Of a stretch of DNA of 64,000 nt, positions 32,080-43,334 are shown piece by piece (the stretch's first letter is position 1; every line of letters starts with the position of its first letter). A model generated the notes under the pieces. It had not been told where the DNA came from. It saw nothing but the letters and a program-made list of their open reading frames with translations, and did not search any database. The translations under genes and the position numbers were made by a program. Source of the DNA: Flabesymbios commensalis (lineage: Eukaryota > Annelida > Polychaeta > Terebellida > Flabelligeridae); NCBI GenBank assembly GCA_964017125.1, contig OZ024903.1:79867028-79931027 (forward strand), read 5' to 3'.

Positions 32080-35000
32080 ATGGCATTTTATGTCAAACCA
32101 CCGAAGGGTAAAATTGCCCTTGAGAAACTGGAGACCTACACAAAGAAACGATTAGAGTTTTTATTACAAGTGTGGAATTGTAGCGGTGATGTTGTGATGA
32201 TGAAGGATTTGGTAGAAGAAGTGGCGATGGTGACTGATTCTGACTGCCTCATCGAGGGTAGCCACAAGGACATTGTTTCTCATTTTATGCTGAGGTAGGC
32301 TTATATTATTTAAAAAATAATAAACAGAACCTCACAAAAAAAAAGATACGTACGTAGAGTTTCGTTGAATGGTGTTAGACTGTCTTAATGAGTTAAGGAT
32401 ACTGAGTACATGTATAGTCATTAACATGATTGACAGTAGTAGTGGGGGAAGTATCTCTGATTTCTGGCTGAGGCATAATGTCAATAACAATGGTATTTCA
32501 CAGTGTTTTGCATTTCAGGTGGGCTCATAATAAGGCTAGCTAGTAATATATACATAGGGTACTACGGTTCATGTGTTGACCAGAGATTTTACATATATTT
32601 ATAAAATCTCAGGTAGGCTGAGCTCAGGTAGGCTGGCTCTGATTGAGGGTAAACAGGTAAAAACAATGTTATTTATTTAATAATACAAACTTCTATCACA
32701 ATTATACAATTTTGTTAATAATGCTTAGACCCTGCTTTGAAAAGTAAATTATATTTTATATGAAGAATTTGTTGTAGAATTGTTAGTGCCCAAAATGAAG
32801 AAATGCAAACATTTTTCACTGGTAGTGAGAGATATCTATTTGGCTTCCGGTTGTCATGCATGACGGAGCAGGAAATGAAACAATCTGTGAGAGCGATCTC
32901 CAAGCTGCACCATACTTTACAAGCAACAATGAATTTATCTTCTCCACATATGAATGATGTGAAAATTATACTTGATGCATTAGTTGCACAGTTCACATGG
33001 AATGATCTGGTACAATACTACATGCATGGGAGAAAAGACCAATTTGTAGTGCTACCTTTTCATCTTATACCAAGACTTACTGCTCATCGGTCAGTAGAGC
33101 TGCACAAGGGATTTGCATATATTCCTTGTTTCAAGCTCTTGGATATTCTATCAGTAATTTTCAGTAAACTTTTGAACAATGGAATGAGGCAATCTGAGAA
33201 GTTATTGGCTGAAACTCTGCTAAGTGGGGATAAGAGAATATGTACTTTATGTAACAAAATGAAGGTATGATAAACGGTAAATTTACAAAAAACATTGTTA
33301 ACATTAGTGAAAGTTTTAAATGATTTGATTTAATTAATTCATTTATGTGATATTTTTTATTTGATCTGATTTTTAATGATCAACATGTCCAAAGCACAGC
33401 CCATTTTAACACAGATTCACATGTGCCATGGAACTTCTTGACATTTTTTTCACGGGGGGGATTTATCTCCAGTTTTTTAGTAAAAGATGTGCTGTGCTGA
33501 TTTGTTTTAAGTGACATCAAGTTACAGAATATAAGTGTTTCCTATAAACTTTGTATATTGATATAAAACATAAAACAATCAAACAATATCTTTATTTATT
33601 TTTCTCTTTTCATAACAGTACATCTTTCGTGTGAGCTGCCATAGCGTGAGATGGACAAATAACATTTTGGATATGCCAGTGATAGTGGACAGTATAGATG
33701 AGCTTGCTTGTAATTTCCCGTTGTGCATGGCTCATCTGATAAAAAGGCTGAGACAGAGGCACAGACTCAGACACCACTCGAGGGTAACTACACTTGTATG
33801 ATTGTATCCTCATATCTTCAGCTGCCATAGTCATATCCAGTATAGGATTAATATATTTCATATCTTCTGGTCACTTTCATCTATAGATAAGGTCACACTT
33901 TTTCAATAACATGGTTGTATAGATAAGGTCACACTTTTTTAATAACATGGTTGTCCAATATCAGAGAAAAAAAAAGTGAAAATTGTATTCCTTGTGTTTC
34001 AATTGTGTGGTAAAATAAAATGGGGGACAAAAATACCATTTCCATAAGATAAAAATACCAAAAAATGAAATTTTATTTTTTCCTTTTTAAAATTCTAAAG
34101 TCTATCTCCACACTGTAAGAATAAACATATTTCTAATAGCCGTAGACCAGGTGCAACCAGGTCTACGGCTATTAGAAATATGTTTATTCTTACAGTGCGG
34201 CTGCCCACACTAGCCCGCGTTATGTCGACCCACAGCCTCAGGGGCTGCCCGCGCAGGTCTAATGGACCCATAACATAGGTATTTATATAAATCAGAAAAA
34301 GAAATTAACAATTGAAAAAAAACCTTTGGTTGCGAAGTTTTTTTACAAATTAATTCAGTGTTTTATGTGTTAAAAAATTAAATTGGATAGTAATCTTTCT
34401 GGTTTTTTTTCTTTGTCGCCTGCTTTAGCCTTTCTCCAACAAAAAAAATCTGTATTAAATTATCACAAGATTTAATTTTTTTTTCTGATATGACTGCTAT
34501 AATCACTTTAAAGTTGGTAAAAAATATATTTTTTTTACACAAGGTCCATAAAAATAACTACATGTAGGAGTGGACAATTTGTGTGGACTGATTCTACACG
34601 GGTCTGTCCATGAAGGCGAGCTGTCAGCCGTTTAACCCTATCACCGGGTTTTAACCCTTGAGTTGCTGGAAACGTAGATATTTTACTATATATATACGTT
34701 TTCAAGGATGAAATTGATAGATTATGCCTGCCTGGTTGTGGAGAGGCCCACATTGCTTAGTATCTTGCACCACATGACTTATGTATTTTCATTGAAATGC
34801 TTTGTATAGCATGGTGTATAATCCATCATCACTTATCATTGTAACAACGTTCCCAGTATAAAAAAATTCCTTCACCTTGAGGTGGGGATTGTTAACCCTC
34901 AAAGAGCTAAGCACGACTATACTCATTTTTAACCCTAAAAGCTCTGAATTAATTTTAAAAAACCGCAAACAAAGGGTTTTTTTTCAATTTGAAATCATCA

Positions 35001-37724
35001 TAAATGTCTTAGTTAGCCCTTTCTGATTCATTTGAATACCTATGTTATGGGTTTCCGGCCATTAAAAATATTTTAATTCTTACAGCCCTGGGATCGACTT
35101 TAGTCCACAGACGGCAGATTCTGACGACTAAGGTCTATCCCCGCGCTGTAAGGGTTAATCTCCTTTATTACCGATCAAATCACTGTTATTAGGAATGAAA
35201 TGGGTCTCTAAACATCAAGATTTGCAAATGTTTGGTCAAACTGAAGACATTTGTACAATTTTCACCCACTGAGAATCGCGATAGCAAGACACAACGTCAA
35301 TCAGGTGAATATTTAGATTTCACAGTGTAGCGCTTTAATGGCTAAGGTGATTGAAAATGAGAAAGGGTTAATCACCACCAGTGATCAGCACAGGCCGCGA
35401 TATTGGGTCAATTACGCACCTAGAGGTTAAATGTCTCCTTTTTATCCAGGGAAGTGAGACAAATGTCCCCACCTATTTCTTCTCTGTGCTGAACACTGCA
35501 CCACTATATCTCACCTTGTTTAAGACTTTTGAACATACACAAAAAAATGTATTTCATATTTCAGGTAATCTTGACACTTTTTCTGAAGGAAATAGGTCTT
35601 CCCTTGCATGAAGCTTTACACTTCTGGAGAGAGGAATACAGTCAGCCCGGCAAGGGTCATGACTGTGTCCATAAATGGGGGAGGAAATATGTTTACAGCA
35701 TCAGACATTTGTACGGTCTTGAGGGTTCCAGGATTAATTATCGCTCCCATTCATGTGATGCTGTACAGGTATGTTTTCAGAATTGTAACCCTTGTCCTGC
35801 TAGGCCAGTATATACAAGCAAATTTTATGCTAGATAAAACACCATTAAAAGTAAAATAACCTTTGTGGTCGATGTTCAGTTAATCAAATAATTTACTTAA
35901 TTATCAAACTCTAACAGCACAGAATTAAGTGTTTCCGAATAATTTTTATTTGTAGCAGCTGCAAAAATCCGATAGGCTAGCAACTGTGACAGGGATGCCA
36001 TTTTTATTAGCCCCCCCCCCCCTGTACCATTGAGAGGCTTTTTGTTTTTATATGGCATGTCTTCTCTCTTCAATCTTTTCATAAATAATAAAATCAAATT
36101 AATTTGATTAAAATCAAATAAAGACCTTGTCACCCATTTATCTACAAATCTGCTTTTTGATTCAAACAATAATTTAAAGCTGCTTATATGACATATACTT
36201 AAGTGTACTTGTTCTGTATAGACATCTGCCTAATAATAAAACTTGCTAATTCCATACATGTATAAAATTATTTTCTGCTAACATTATAATTAATTGAAGT
36301 ATTGAATGTTTGCCACTTAACACTTATTTCTAGTTTTTAAAATTTATTCAGGCATATTTTCTATACCCACCCTAACAACTGTTAGCGATATAGGCATATT
36401 GCATGACCTGTATTGCTCTGTATTGCCCCTTCTATGAACTAGAGCAAAACAACAAAACATATTTTTACACTAATTAATAAGAGACAGAAATGGACCATAT
36501 TCAACTATCAAGTTGGCACAAATTGTGATATTCGTGAAATCAAAGATTACTACAATAATTAAAATAGTACTACATGAGAAATATTTTGATTATTCGATTT
36601 ATGTGGACAAGAAATTCCGACTTTGTTTGACCATCAAAAAATTTGACTATGTATATATATTTCAGAGCACAAGTCTCACTTCAGGAGAAGAAACTACTTG
36701 TCCTTTCTACAATTTGTGTGAAGGTGAACTCTCCAAAGCACTCCACAAAGACGGTCTGCACCAGAGTGCCATAGAAACCATAGTTAGCTTGTCACAAAGG
36801 CAGATGCACCAAAAAGCATGCTACATTTACATGAACCACAAGGCTGGAAATACTGTGTATAAAAAGCAGAACATGTGCAAAAATTGCCATTGTTCATCGC
36901 AGTCGACACAAGATGTTGGTAGAATTGTGGACCAAGCTCCTCAGATGTCGGCCCAACGTTCTACCTTTGTATCTTGTCGAGTTCGTGATGCTTCTAAATT
37001 GACAAATAATAGTGACTCTGAAACTACAGACAGTGGTAGATTTTCATCTGATTCTTTTAAATCTGAGAAGGGTTCTCCCCGCCAAAAGATAAAAAAAGGT
37101 GTTTCTGTCGAGCTGGTCAGAGACGCATGTAATAGACATGAAAATAAATCCTCCCATGGAATGAAGAGAAGCCTTGTGGCTGATGAAAATCTGCAAATCA
37201 GGTGTTCCCGATGTAAAGAAAAACAACCTGAAACTGTCCATAAACATGTGTCAAAAAAACCTAAAATCCATGACAATCACAGGGATGATTTATCTGTGTG
37301 TTTTCAACAAAAAATTCTTTATTTAGATGATACAGATATGTCTGCAAACAGAAGTGACAGTATAAAACCTCACCCGCACCTAGGTAGTAGCAAATGTATT
37401 GCTGATTTGTCTGACGGTCATAAATATTCGAATCCCCATCTACATTCTAATGAAGCTGTGATAGGTTCGGAAACTTATGTCCCGGAACTATTAGATGTAC
37501 ATTGCAGCGTATGTGCTGTTAACTGTTCAAGCTCATCTGAAGTGCCTTATCTTTCTCCACAGTCTTGCGCCTGCAATAAATCTGAGAAAGATACCTCTTT
37601 ACCAGTTGTTAATAAAGTAAAAAATACTAATAAGTTGCATTTTATGAACATTAGAAAACCTCTCGACTATTTTATCAGCTATCATAAACTCCTGAAAGGT
37701 TTAGGTAATCAAATTGCCCGATGA
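32080..37724 (+). CDS. Divergent DNA primase large subunit (PRIM2-like), five coding exons
   Basis: The PRIM2 family subunit of the primase-polymerase alpha complex regulates RNA primer synthesis through a C-terminal 4Fe-4S domain. Exons: 32080-32294, 32778-33264, 33619-33783, 35565-35768 and 36666-37724. All junctions are GT-AG, and the phases (2,0,0,0) join to 709 codons. The N-terminal half has FYVKPP, a DIVSHFMLR segment like human DHISHFILR, and GFAYIP. The Fe-S cysteines are C270 (NFPLCM), C353 (HSCDAV), C369 (TTCPFYN) and C409 (QKACYIY). Spacings of 83, 16 and 40 compare with 80, 17 and 40 in the human protein. RLRHHSR and YVYSIRH match the RNA/DNA-binding HLRHGGR and YSYNIRH. Odd points: low identity for this family, an insertion before GFAYIP, a shorter N-terminus, and a Ser/Cys-rich tail of ~280 residues ending near PLDYFISYHK. 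An in-frame TGA at 32065 and a good acceptor at 32056-32057 support the ATG at 32080 with an upstream non-coding exon. It may be a paralogue or a fast-evolving orthologue. Confidence 0.88.
32295..32777 (+). other. PRIM2-like intron 1
   Basis: The donor follows CTGAG at 32294 (GTAGGC) and the acceptor is TTGTAG at 32777. The split codon AG|A gives Arg, aligned to the Arg of human FILRLAYC. Inside, CTCAGGTAGGCTGAGCTCAG is a short local duplication. No other feature. Confidence 0.75.
34111..34197. repeat. Perfect 38-bp inverted repeat (hairpin) in intron 3
   Basis: The left arm 34111-34148 begins CACTGTAAGAATAAACATAT and the right arm 34160-34197 is its exact reverse complement. An 11-nt spacer lies between. 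Sequence related to the right arm (GGCCATTAAAAATATTTTAA, then TTCTTACAG) recurs at 35058-35088, so the hairpin derives from a dispersed element. Confidence 0.95.
34892..35371. mobile_element. Probable TTAA-flanked MITE in intron 3
   Basis: It is bounded by TTAACCCTCAAAGAGCTAAG at 34892 and GAAAGGGTTAA at 35361-35371, giving AACCCT/AGGGTT inverted ends with TTAA outermost. The near-terminal TAAGCACGACTATACTC resembles the small MITE at 20296-20500. Internal AACCCTAAAAGCTC and GTAAGGGTTAATC blur the borders. Confidence 0.4.
35769..36665 (+). other. PRIM2-like intron 4
   Basis: The donor GTATGT follows CDAVQ and the acceptor ATTTCAG precedes STSLTSGEE. The intron is AT-rich, with a C run at ~36006-36018. 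A frame open from 36513 across the acceptor is intron read-through, not an alternative start. Confidence 0.75.
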
Positions 37725-37761
37725 TATAAGCCGAAATTCTCTTATAAATCGACCTGGATTG

Positions 37762-37809
37762 TAGACATCTGGTTGGTCAAGATTGCAATCTTAAGCAATC
37801 AGATGTCTA
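37762..37809 (+). other. 3' UTR hairpin with internal palindrome
   Basis: TAGACATCTGGTTG (37762-37775) pairs with CAATCAGATGTCTA (37796-37809), one mismatch. The loop is itself the perfect palindrome AAGATTGCAATCTT (37779-37792). It lies 38 bp after the PRIM2-like stop codon, so it should be in the transcript's 3' UTR. Confidence 0.6.
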
Positions 37810-37843
37810 GGATTTACCGTAGTGGGGTAGCGGACTAACTAAA

Positions 37844-37849
37844 AATAAA
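37844..37849 (+). terminator. Candidate poly(A) signal of the PRIM2-like gene
   Basis: This AATAAA is the first canonical hexamer after the stop codon at 37724, 120 bp downstream. It is inferred from position only. Confidence 0.4.
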
Positions 37850-38349
37850 CATTTTGTAAAAAGATATCAGCTAAGGCCATCGCAATCATAAAAGTAAAAG
37901 TGTATACGAATAATTGTTTTGAACCAAATAACAAGTCATTTATCTCTGATGACCTTTCATAAAGGTAAGACAAACATGCCAAAAGTGAGCTGGCTAAAAA
38001 ACTTACACTTAGTTGCATGAGCTATGATTACATACGTCAATTTACAGATATAATATGAACTACTTAAATTTAATTTTGTGTATGTTATCAGAATTTCTAT
38101 TGTTCATAAGTTTCTTTAACATTAAAATAGTTGGTCTTTTCCAAAATTTAATTTTGGGATGTTCTTATGACATCCACGTTCAATCAGCAGACGGTGATTG
38201 CCACATCTGAATTTTGTTAAAATTTTACTTAGATTAACAAATATTTTTCAAGCTTGAAATGATTTTGAAAAATACGACAATTTATGCATTTTCTGCTTCC
38301 CAATATGCTTTTGTGCCATTTTTGTGTGAACTGGTTCTTCAATCTCAAC
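37850..38349. other. No feature supported
   Basis: AT-rich spacer between the PRIM2-like gene and the foldback element, without repeat or coding signal. Confidence 0.4.
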
Positions 38350-38589
38350 TTAAAGAATGATTCAACTGCAAAACGCGCATGCCCGGGACGGTCAAGTGTA
38401 GACGAACAGTAGCCTATTGAGTACAGATTGACGGCATTAATATAGCCACTGAGCTGATTACAAGATACTACTTAAACGGGACATTGATCCAATGCTGCTT
38501 TAATGCTCGGCCAACGTCTGCGACGCTGGCCCAGTATTGAACCAACATTGAATAAATGTACAATGTTTGAGAGAAAGTCCTCCTGCCCA

Positions 38590-38700
38590 GCAAACACAAG
38601 TCATTTGTATAACATTTATACAACGTCGGCCCAACGTCTTCGACGCTGGTCCAACATTGCATAAAGTCATACAAATGTTTTGTGTTTACTGGGCATGTCA
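38590..38700. mobile_element. Palindromic GGCCCA-family MITE within the left arm
   Basis: It starts GCCCAGCAAACACAAGTCAT and ends ATGTTTTGTGTTTACTGGGC, an inverted pair. The centre is ATACAACGTCGGCCCAACGT followed by CTTCGACGCTGGTCCAACAT. The matching unit in the right arm is 41876-41985 and a third well-kept copy is at 61365-61545. Its presence in both arms shows that it was there before the arms were duplicated. Confidence 0.75.
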
Positions 38701-38989
38701 ATACAAGCTTGGGGCAAGCAGTTTCAACATCCCCGCAGTAATACAGTCAGTTTGTTTGCAAGCCAGCGACCAAGTAGGGGTAAGAGCCAAGAGCTTTGAA
38801 TTATAAACTCATAGATGTCGCTCAAGTATATATGAACTTGCTGTGATTTGAGAACTTGCTCTTAATGAGGCTTTGGGTATGAAACGCATATTTAGTATTA
38901 TTATGGAATAGGGACTTGGCCTACCCACGGGCACTATTGCCTTCTGGGGGACCCTTGTCCCGCGAATTTTGACAGTTGACCACACCTTT

Positions 38990-39475
38990 AAGTATCTTTC
39001 TAAATGTGTTTTTATGTGAACATGGCAAAGACTGAACAAACCATATTCCCGGAAATCCAGAATCATTCAAAGTAGATCTTATTGTTGATATCCAGTTCGA
39101 TTTAAAAATATCAAATTCATCCAGTTTATAAGAAAAAGAGTAGATCATGTGCGAGATTTTTTTCTGATCTTCCATGACAAGCTTTGCCCAGTATACTATC
39201 ATTCTAGCTTTAATATCTATATCTAGAGGTGTGATTCCATACACCATATTTGAACAGGTGGACTTATTAACAGCCAGAATATATTTACAGAATCTAAGTC
39301 GTATTTTTCTAAGATGTCACATTTCCCGTCTCCCCACGCTTCAGATGAATGCAATATAACAGGTTTTACAAGGTTAGTAAACAGTTTGACCGCTACATCA
39401 ACTGATAAAGAAAGTTTATTATTTTTTTTAGTAAGGCGAACATAGCCCTGTTACCCTTATGATATAGGTTTTTTT
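38990..39475 (-). mobile_element. LINE-E fragment: C-terminal part of ORF2
   Basis: The minus strand reads LSLSVDVAVKLFTNLVKPVI, then HSSEAWGDGKCDILEK. After frame changes it continues MVYGITPLDIDIKARMIVYW, AKLVMEDQKKISHMIYSF and FKSNWISTIRSTLNDSGFPG. This is the familiar post-RT region of non-LTR elements (..YGSEVWG..IIEKVHLKF..; ..FPL.I.IK.RMI.FW..). It is cut off exactly at the inner edge of the left arm. Several frameshifts and stops are present. Confidence 0.7.
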
Positions 39476-39696
39476 TTAGAACGATCAGACGGACAAAATA
39501 AATCGCCTGAAATAAATTTTGTTGTTTTAAGGGAAAACACATGAATCTGTTTTCTTATCTGGCGGAAATGAAACAGAATTTAACATTGTAAATGTCATTG
39601 TCTTAGGCCAATTGTGGTCCAAATGGATTATGACCTGGCTCGAAATCATATCTAATAAAACGCATCAGAAATAATTTAGGCCAAAAGGTCGATAGC

Positions 39697-40064
39697 AAAA
39701 TTTAAGATGAAACCAGTGCGTCGATGAAATCAGTGCGCTGTTTGACGTTGCTCCAGCGCACTTGTTGCGTGTATGGCGTAATAGAAATTGTTGCAGTGTC
39801 ATTTATGCTTGTTTATTATTTATTCTTGCATCCAGACACATAACGTTTATTTGGCGCTTTCAACAGACGAGTACCTAATTCAAACACATGTCCATCAAAC
39901 GATTACGATATAACCAAAATTACTCGCTTTTAGTACTACTCTGTACGTGAATTGTTTATGTATGAATGGGCGTCAAAGTGCATCTAAAGACGCTAAGTAT
40001 TCGTTCTCAACTCGCTAGTTTTTTCCTAACGCACAACGACGCACTGGTTTCATCTTTGATTTTC
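39697..40064. mobile_element. MITE with ~27-bp terminal inverted repeats
   Basis: The left end contains TTAAGATGAAACCAGTGCGT and the right end ACGCACTGGTTTCATCTTTG, inverted with two mismatches. A second GATGAAATCAGTGCGC sits just inside the left end. The ~310-bp interior is non-coding. Confidence 0.75.
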
Positions 40065-40449
40065 AATGTCTTAGCTGTGCGTCTTTAAATTGAGGCTGGT
40101 ATGGGAAGCAAATCAAATATGACCGCTTTAAGTGACTGCAAGCACCACACAAAGAATCAAATTTGACGCTTTAAATTTGGCTTACGGGTACTTAAAGGTC
40201 CTCTTCTAGCTGACTAGGCATTTCTGCTTCTGCTGCCAACTCCATGTTAATCTCGTCTTGATGTGTGGTGTGAGTGAGTTGACGTTGTCCTGTCGGCTGT
40301 ATGGAGATTAGTTGTAGTCATATTTTATGGTATGGTCCCTCCAGTATCTGTCCATTCTTTTTTCAAAGTATCAGGGAGACTGTTCCATACATGCCAGTGC
40401 CCCCGGGCACGACGTAATATTTCCTAATAATATTTAGGCGTATTATCTT

Positions 40450-41333
40450 ATATCATGCAAATACTCTTACATTGTGTCATGCGTGATACTCTTTCTAACA
40501 TGATGTCCTGCCTCCTAATTAGGCATCGCATATTTAGCTATTCTAAAAATGTTCTTTTTTTTTGTTAAAGTCCTCTATGAATAGCTGCTTTACCACCTTG
40601 CAAACACATGTACGAATCTATATCCATTTAGTGTTTACCATTCTGCTCACGAAATATCGGCATGAAAATAGACACTTTTCTTTATTTTATTTCAAGAGTG
40701 ATAAACCTACCGCGTCAACTTTTTTCTGAAAATACACTATTACCCAGTGTTTCAGACCATTATTTCACCTTCTATTGTATTATTCTATTATATATTCTAT
40801 TCTAAATATTGGCATCCAAATCTACGATATTCAACAAAGTATTTTGAAAATGTGTCCTGCTTTCTAACAATTTTATTTTAAGCATTTCCTGCTTTTTAGG
40901 AAAAAAATAAGAGCAAGTTAGAGAACAAGACACATTCTCAATATACTTTGTTGGATATCGTCGATTTTGAAAATACTATTTGAGTAGGTGAAATAACTAT
41001 TTTATGTATTGGGCAATAAGGTATTTTTAGAAAAACGTGACGCTGTAGGTTTATTGGTGTTTCTCATGCGATATTTCGTGAGCAGCCATCTAATCACTTT
41101 AGGTACACACTAGATCGATTTCAATTCCTGTTTTCAAGGTGGTACAACAGCCAATCATAGAACATAAGCAAACAATAGAACACTTTTAACATAGTTAAAT
41201 ATCCGAAAACTGTGAATTACTAGTCGTCATATGCGCTTGTTGGCGGCTCATTGGAAAGCAGGACACCATGCTAGAAAGAGTATCACGCATGATACCCTGT
41301 TAGGAAGAGTATCCGCATGACAAGTCTACAGAG
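40450..41333. mobile_element. Near-complete palindrome (~880 bp), nested foldback
   Basis: From ~40453 (TCATGCAAATACTCTTACAT) the sequence is mirrored to ~41331, with a centre near 40890. Shared words include GTCATGCGTGATACTCTTTC, AAATATCGGCATG versus CGATATTTCGTGAG, and TTCAACAAAGTATTTTGAAA. The arms differ by scattered substitutions and small indels. There is no ORF. Confidence 0.8.
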
Positions 41334-42218
41334 GGTGATAGAGGGTACAACAACTTCATCTAGGTATTCGAAAGTACGGCAGATCATACCCATGATGGGG
41401 ATGGCTTTTTAATTACTCTCGGTTATATGCACCTCAGACGAGAGCAGTCTACGATGACCCCACATCTTATCGGCTTCTGATTTGTTTAGTACTCATTTTT
41501 CTGGTCCTGTTGTATAGGTCCCATCGTATAGAACTGTCTCATCTTATGGGTCCCATTGTATAGAACTGTTTAGGGCAAAGTTTATTTGAATTTGATTTAA
41601 ACCGTCCTTAAAGGTATGGTCAACTGTCAAAATTCGCAGGACAAGGGTCCCCCAGAATGCAATAGTGTCCACAATAATACTAAATATGCGTTTCATACCC
41701 AAAGCCTCATTATGAGCAAGTTCTCAAATCACAGCAAGTTCATATATACTTGAGCGACATCTATGAGTTAATAATTCAAAGCCCTTGCCCCTACTTGGTC
41801 GTTGGCTTGCAAACAAACTGACTGTATTACTGCTGGGATGTGGAAACAGCCTGACCCCAAGCTTGTGTTGACATCCAGAAAACACAAAACATTTGTATGA
41901 CTTTATGCAATGTTGGACCAACGTCGAAGACGTCGTGCCGAAGTTGTATAAATATTATACAAATGTTTTGTGTTTGCTGTGCAGGAGAACTTTCTCTCAA
42001 ACATTGTACATTTATCCAATGCTGGTTCAATGTTGGGCCAGCGTCACAGACGTTGGCCTAACCTTAAAACAGCATTGGATCAATGTCTCGTTTGAGTAGT
42101 ATTTTGTAATCAGTTCAGTGGCTATATTAATGCCGTCAATCTGTACTCAATAGGCTACTGTTGGTCTACACTTGACCGTCCCAGGCATGCGCATTTTGCA
42201 GTTGGATTATTCTTTAAA

Positions 42219-42709
42219 CCAAGTTTGACATTCAGTCGTGTGTTTTGTAGCAAACAAGGCTCGAAAATATTTTTTGAAAACATGTCAAATTATCACATTT
42301 CTCAACATTGTGCCATTGTATTTCACATATTATGTGTTAGTCATTAACATTAATATATATAATATACAGCTTCAGAGACGGATGTTCTACGCTGGTTTTA
42401 TCACATTGAAAATCCTCCTTGTAAATAAATAGTCCCCTGGGATGTAAAAGGTGGTTAATGCAAATTTTAAGAAGGGCACTTGGTAACTTTGAATTTCCGG
42501 GGGACAAAATAGCGAATATTGTCTTCTCACAATAGCGCTATTCGAAAAATAGAAACATTACAATGCACTTTTAAAATGAATTATTTGAGATTCTTTGTAT
42601 TTATATTTGTATTTATAAACAATTTAAATGAATAAACAAAATTATTTTTGACATTGCTTGTTTTTCATTTATAAAATTAGGCCTATACTATGTTACAAAG
42701 TATTTTTGA
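42219..42709. other. No feature supported
   Basis: AT-rich sequence without coding signal or a repeat partner that I could see. Confidence 0.35.
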
Positions 42710-43110
42710 CATTTCCTCAGCCAAATTTTAATGGATTCAATTGTCGTCACGCGGCGCGTCTGTCTGTCTGTCTGTCCGCAGCTTTTAGCGTTATAACTGG
42801 ATTCTCGTTACTGGAATGCATTTTAAACTTCACATGTAGGTTAATCATGAATAAATCTTGATTAAATTGACATTTCTGTGATCTCTATGACCTTGATTTT
42901 TCCAGGTCGTTAAATTCTCAATAACGCGATTCACTCAACAATTTGCTCTGTATCACTCCAGAATTTATATCATAGGCCTATTACCAATAGGTTGGACGAG
43001 CTCGAAAAGGGGCGCACATAAGGCAAAGACAAAGGTCACGGCGGCCAGAATGGTCGATTATAAGAAATTATTTATTAGCTGTCCTTGTTGGGTTTCCGGA
43101 GCAGACCTCG
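42710..43110 (+). repeat. Dispersed repeat family R1, copy 1
   Basis: TGTCGTCACGCGGCGCGTCT, (GTCT)n, then AGCGTTATAACTGGATTCTC, AATAACGCGATTCACTCAAC and GGACGAGCTCGAAA. The blocks recur at 44440-46640 and 54011-54440. A perfect 9-bp hairpin, GGGTTTCCG (43090) with CGGAAACCC (43111), borders it. The class is unknown. Confidence 0.6.
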
Positions 43111-43334
43111 GAAACCCATGGGAGAATTTCATATTGCACACACACGCATCCCCTAGGGGGTGTAGGTGTGCCTTTTGTTTTATTTGCTTTGACCTACTTC
43201 AATAGCCCACCATCGGCCCAAATTATGTCTCCCCTCTGTAGACAGAAATGGGGACATGTTGGTGCACCTTTGCCCGCTCAGTGAATCTGTCGCGTTTTGT
43301 TCAGCGGTTTCTATTTTGCAGTCGCAGGCCGCCC

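Larger units (their letters stand above)
33784..35564 (+). other. PRIM2-like intron 3, repeat-filled
   Basis: The donor GTAACT follows HHSR and the acceptor TTTCAG precedes VILTLFLK. The intron holds a 35-bp tandem duplication (GATAAGGTCACACTTTTT, 33883-33954), a 38-bp perfect hairpin (34111-34197) and a probable MITE (34892-35371). Poly-T and poly-A runs are frequent. Confidence 0.7.
38350..42218. mobile_element. Composite foldback element, ~630-bp inverted arms, TTAA ends
   Basis: The left arm 38350-38991 and right arm 41607-42218 are reverse complements at roughly 85-90%, including CATGCCCGGGACGGTCAAGT, CATAGATGTCGCTCAAGTAT and GCTTTGGGTATGAAACGCAT. The outer ends read TTAA-AGAATGATTCAACTGC and GCAGTTGGATTATTCT-TTAA, suggesting a TTAA target duplication as in piggyBac or Kolobok-type elements. 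Between the arms lie a LINE fragment (minus strand), a ~370-bp MITE and a ~880-bp palindrome. No transposase was recognised. Confidence 0.8.

Noticed and set aside
33610-33861. Minus-strand 83-codon frame
   Set aside because: It is the antisense of PRIM2-like exon 3, whose plus-strand reading (FPLCMAHLIKRLRQRHRLRH) is clearly the real one.
36513-36665. N-terminal extension of the last PRIM2-like exon
   Set aside because: Intron read-through. A good acceptor (TTTCAG) at 36665 in the right phase continues the conserved PRIM2 alignment from exon 4.
39174-39359. Plus-strand 61-codon frame
   Set aside because: It is antisense to LINE-E, which has clear ORF2 motifs on the minus strand.
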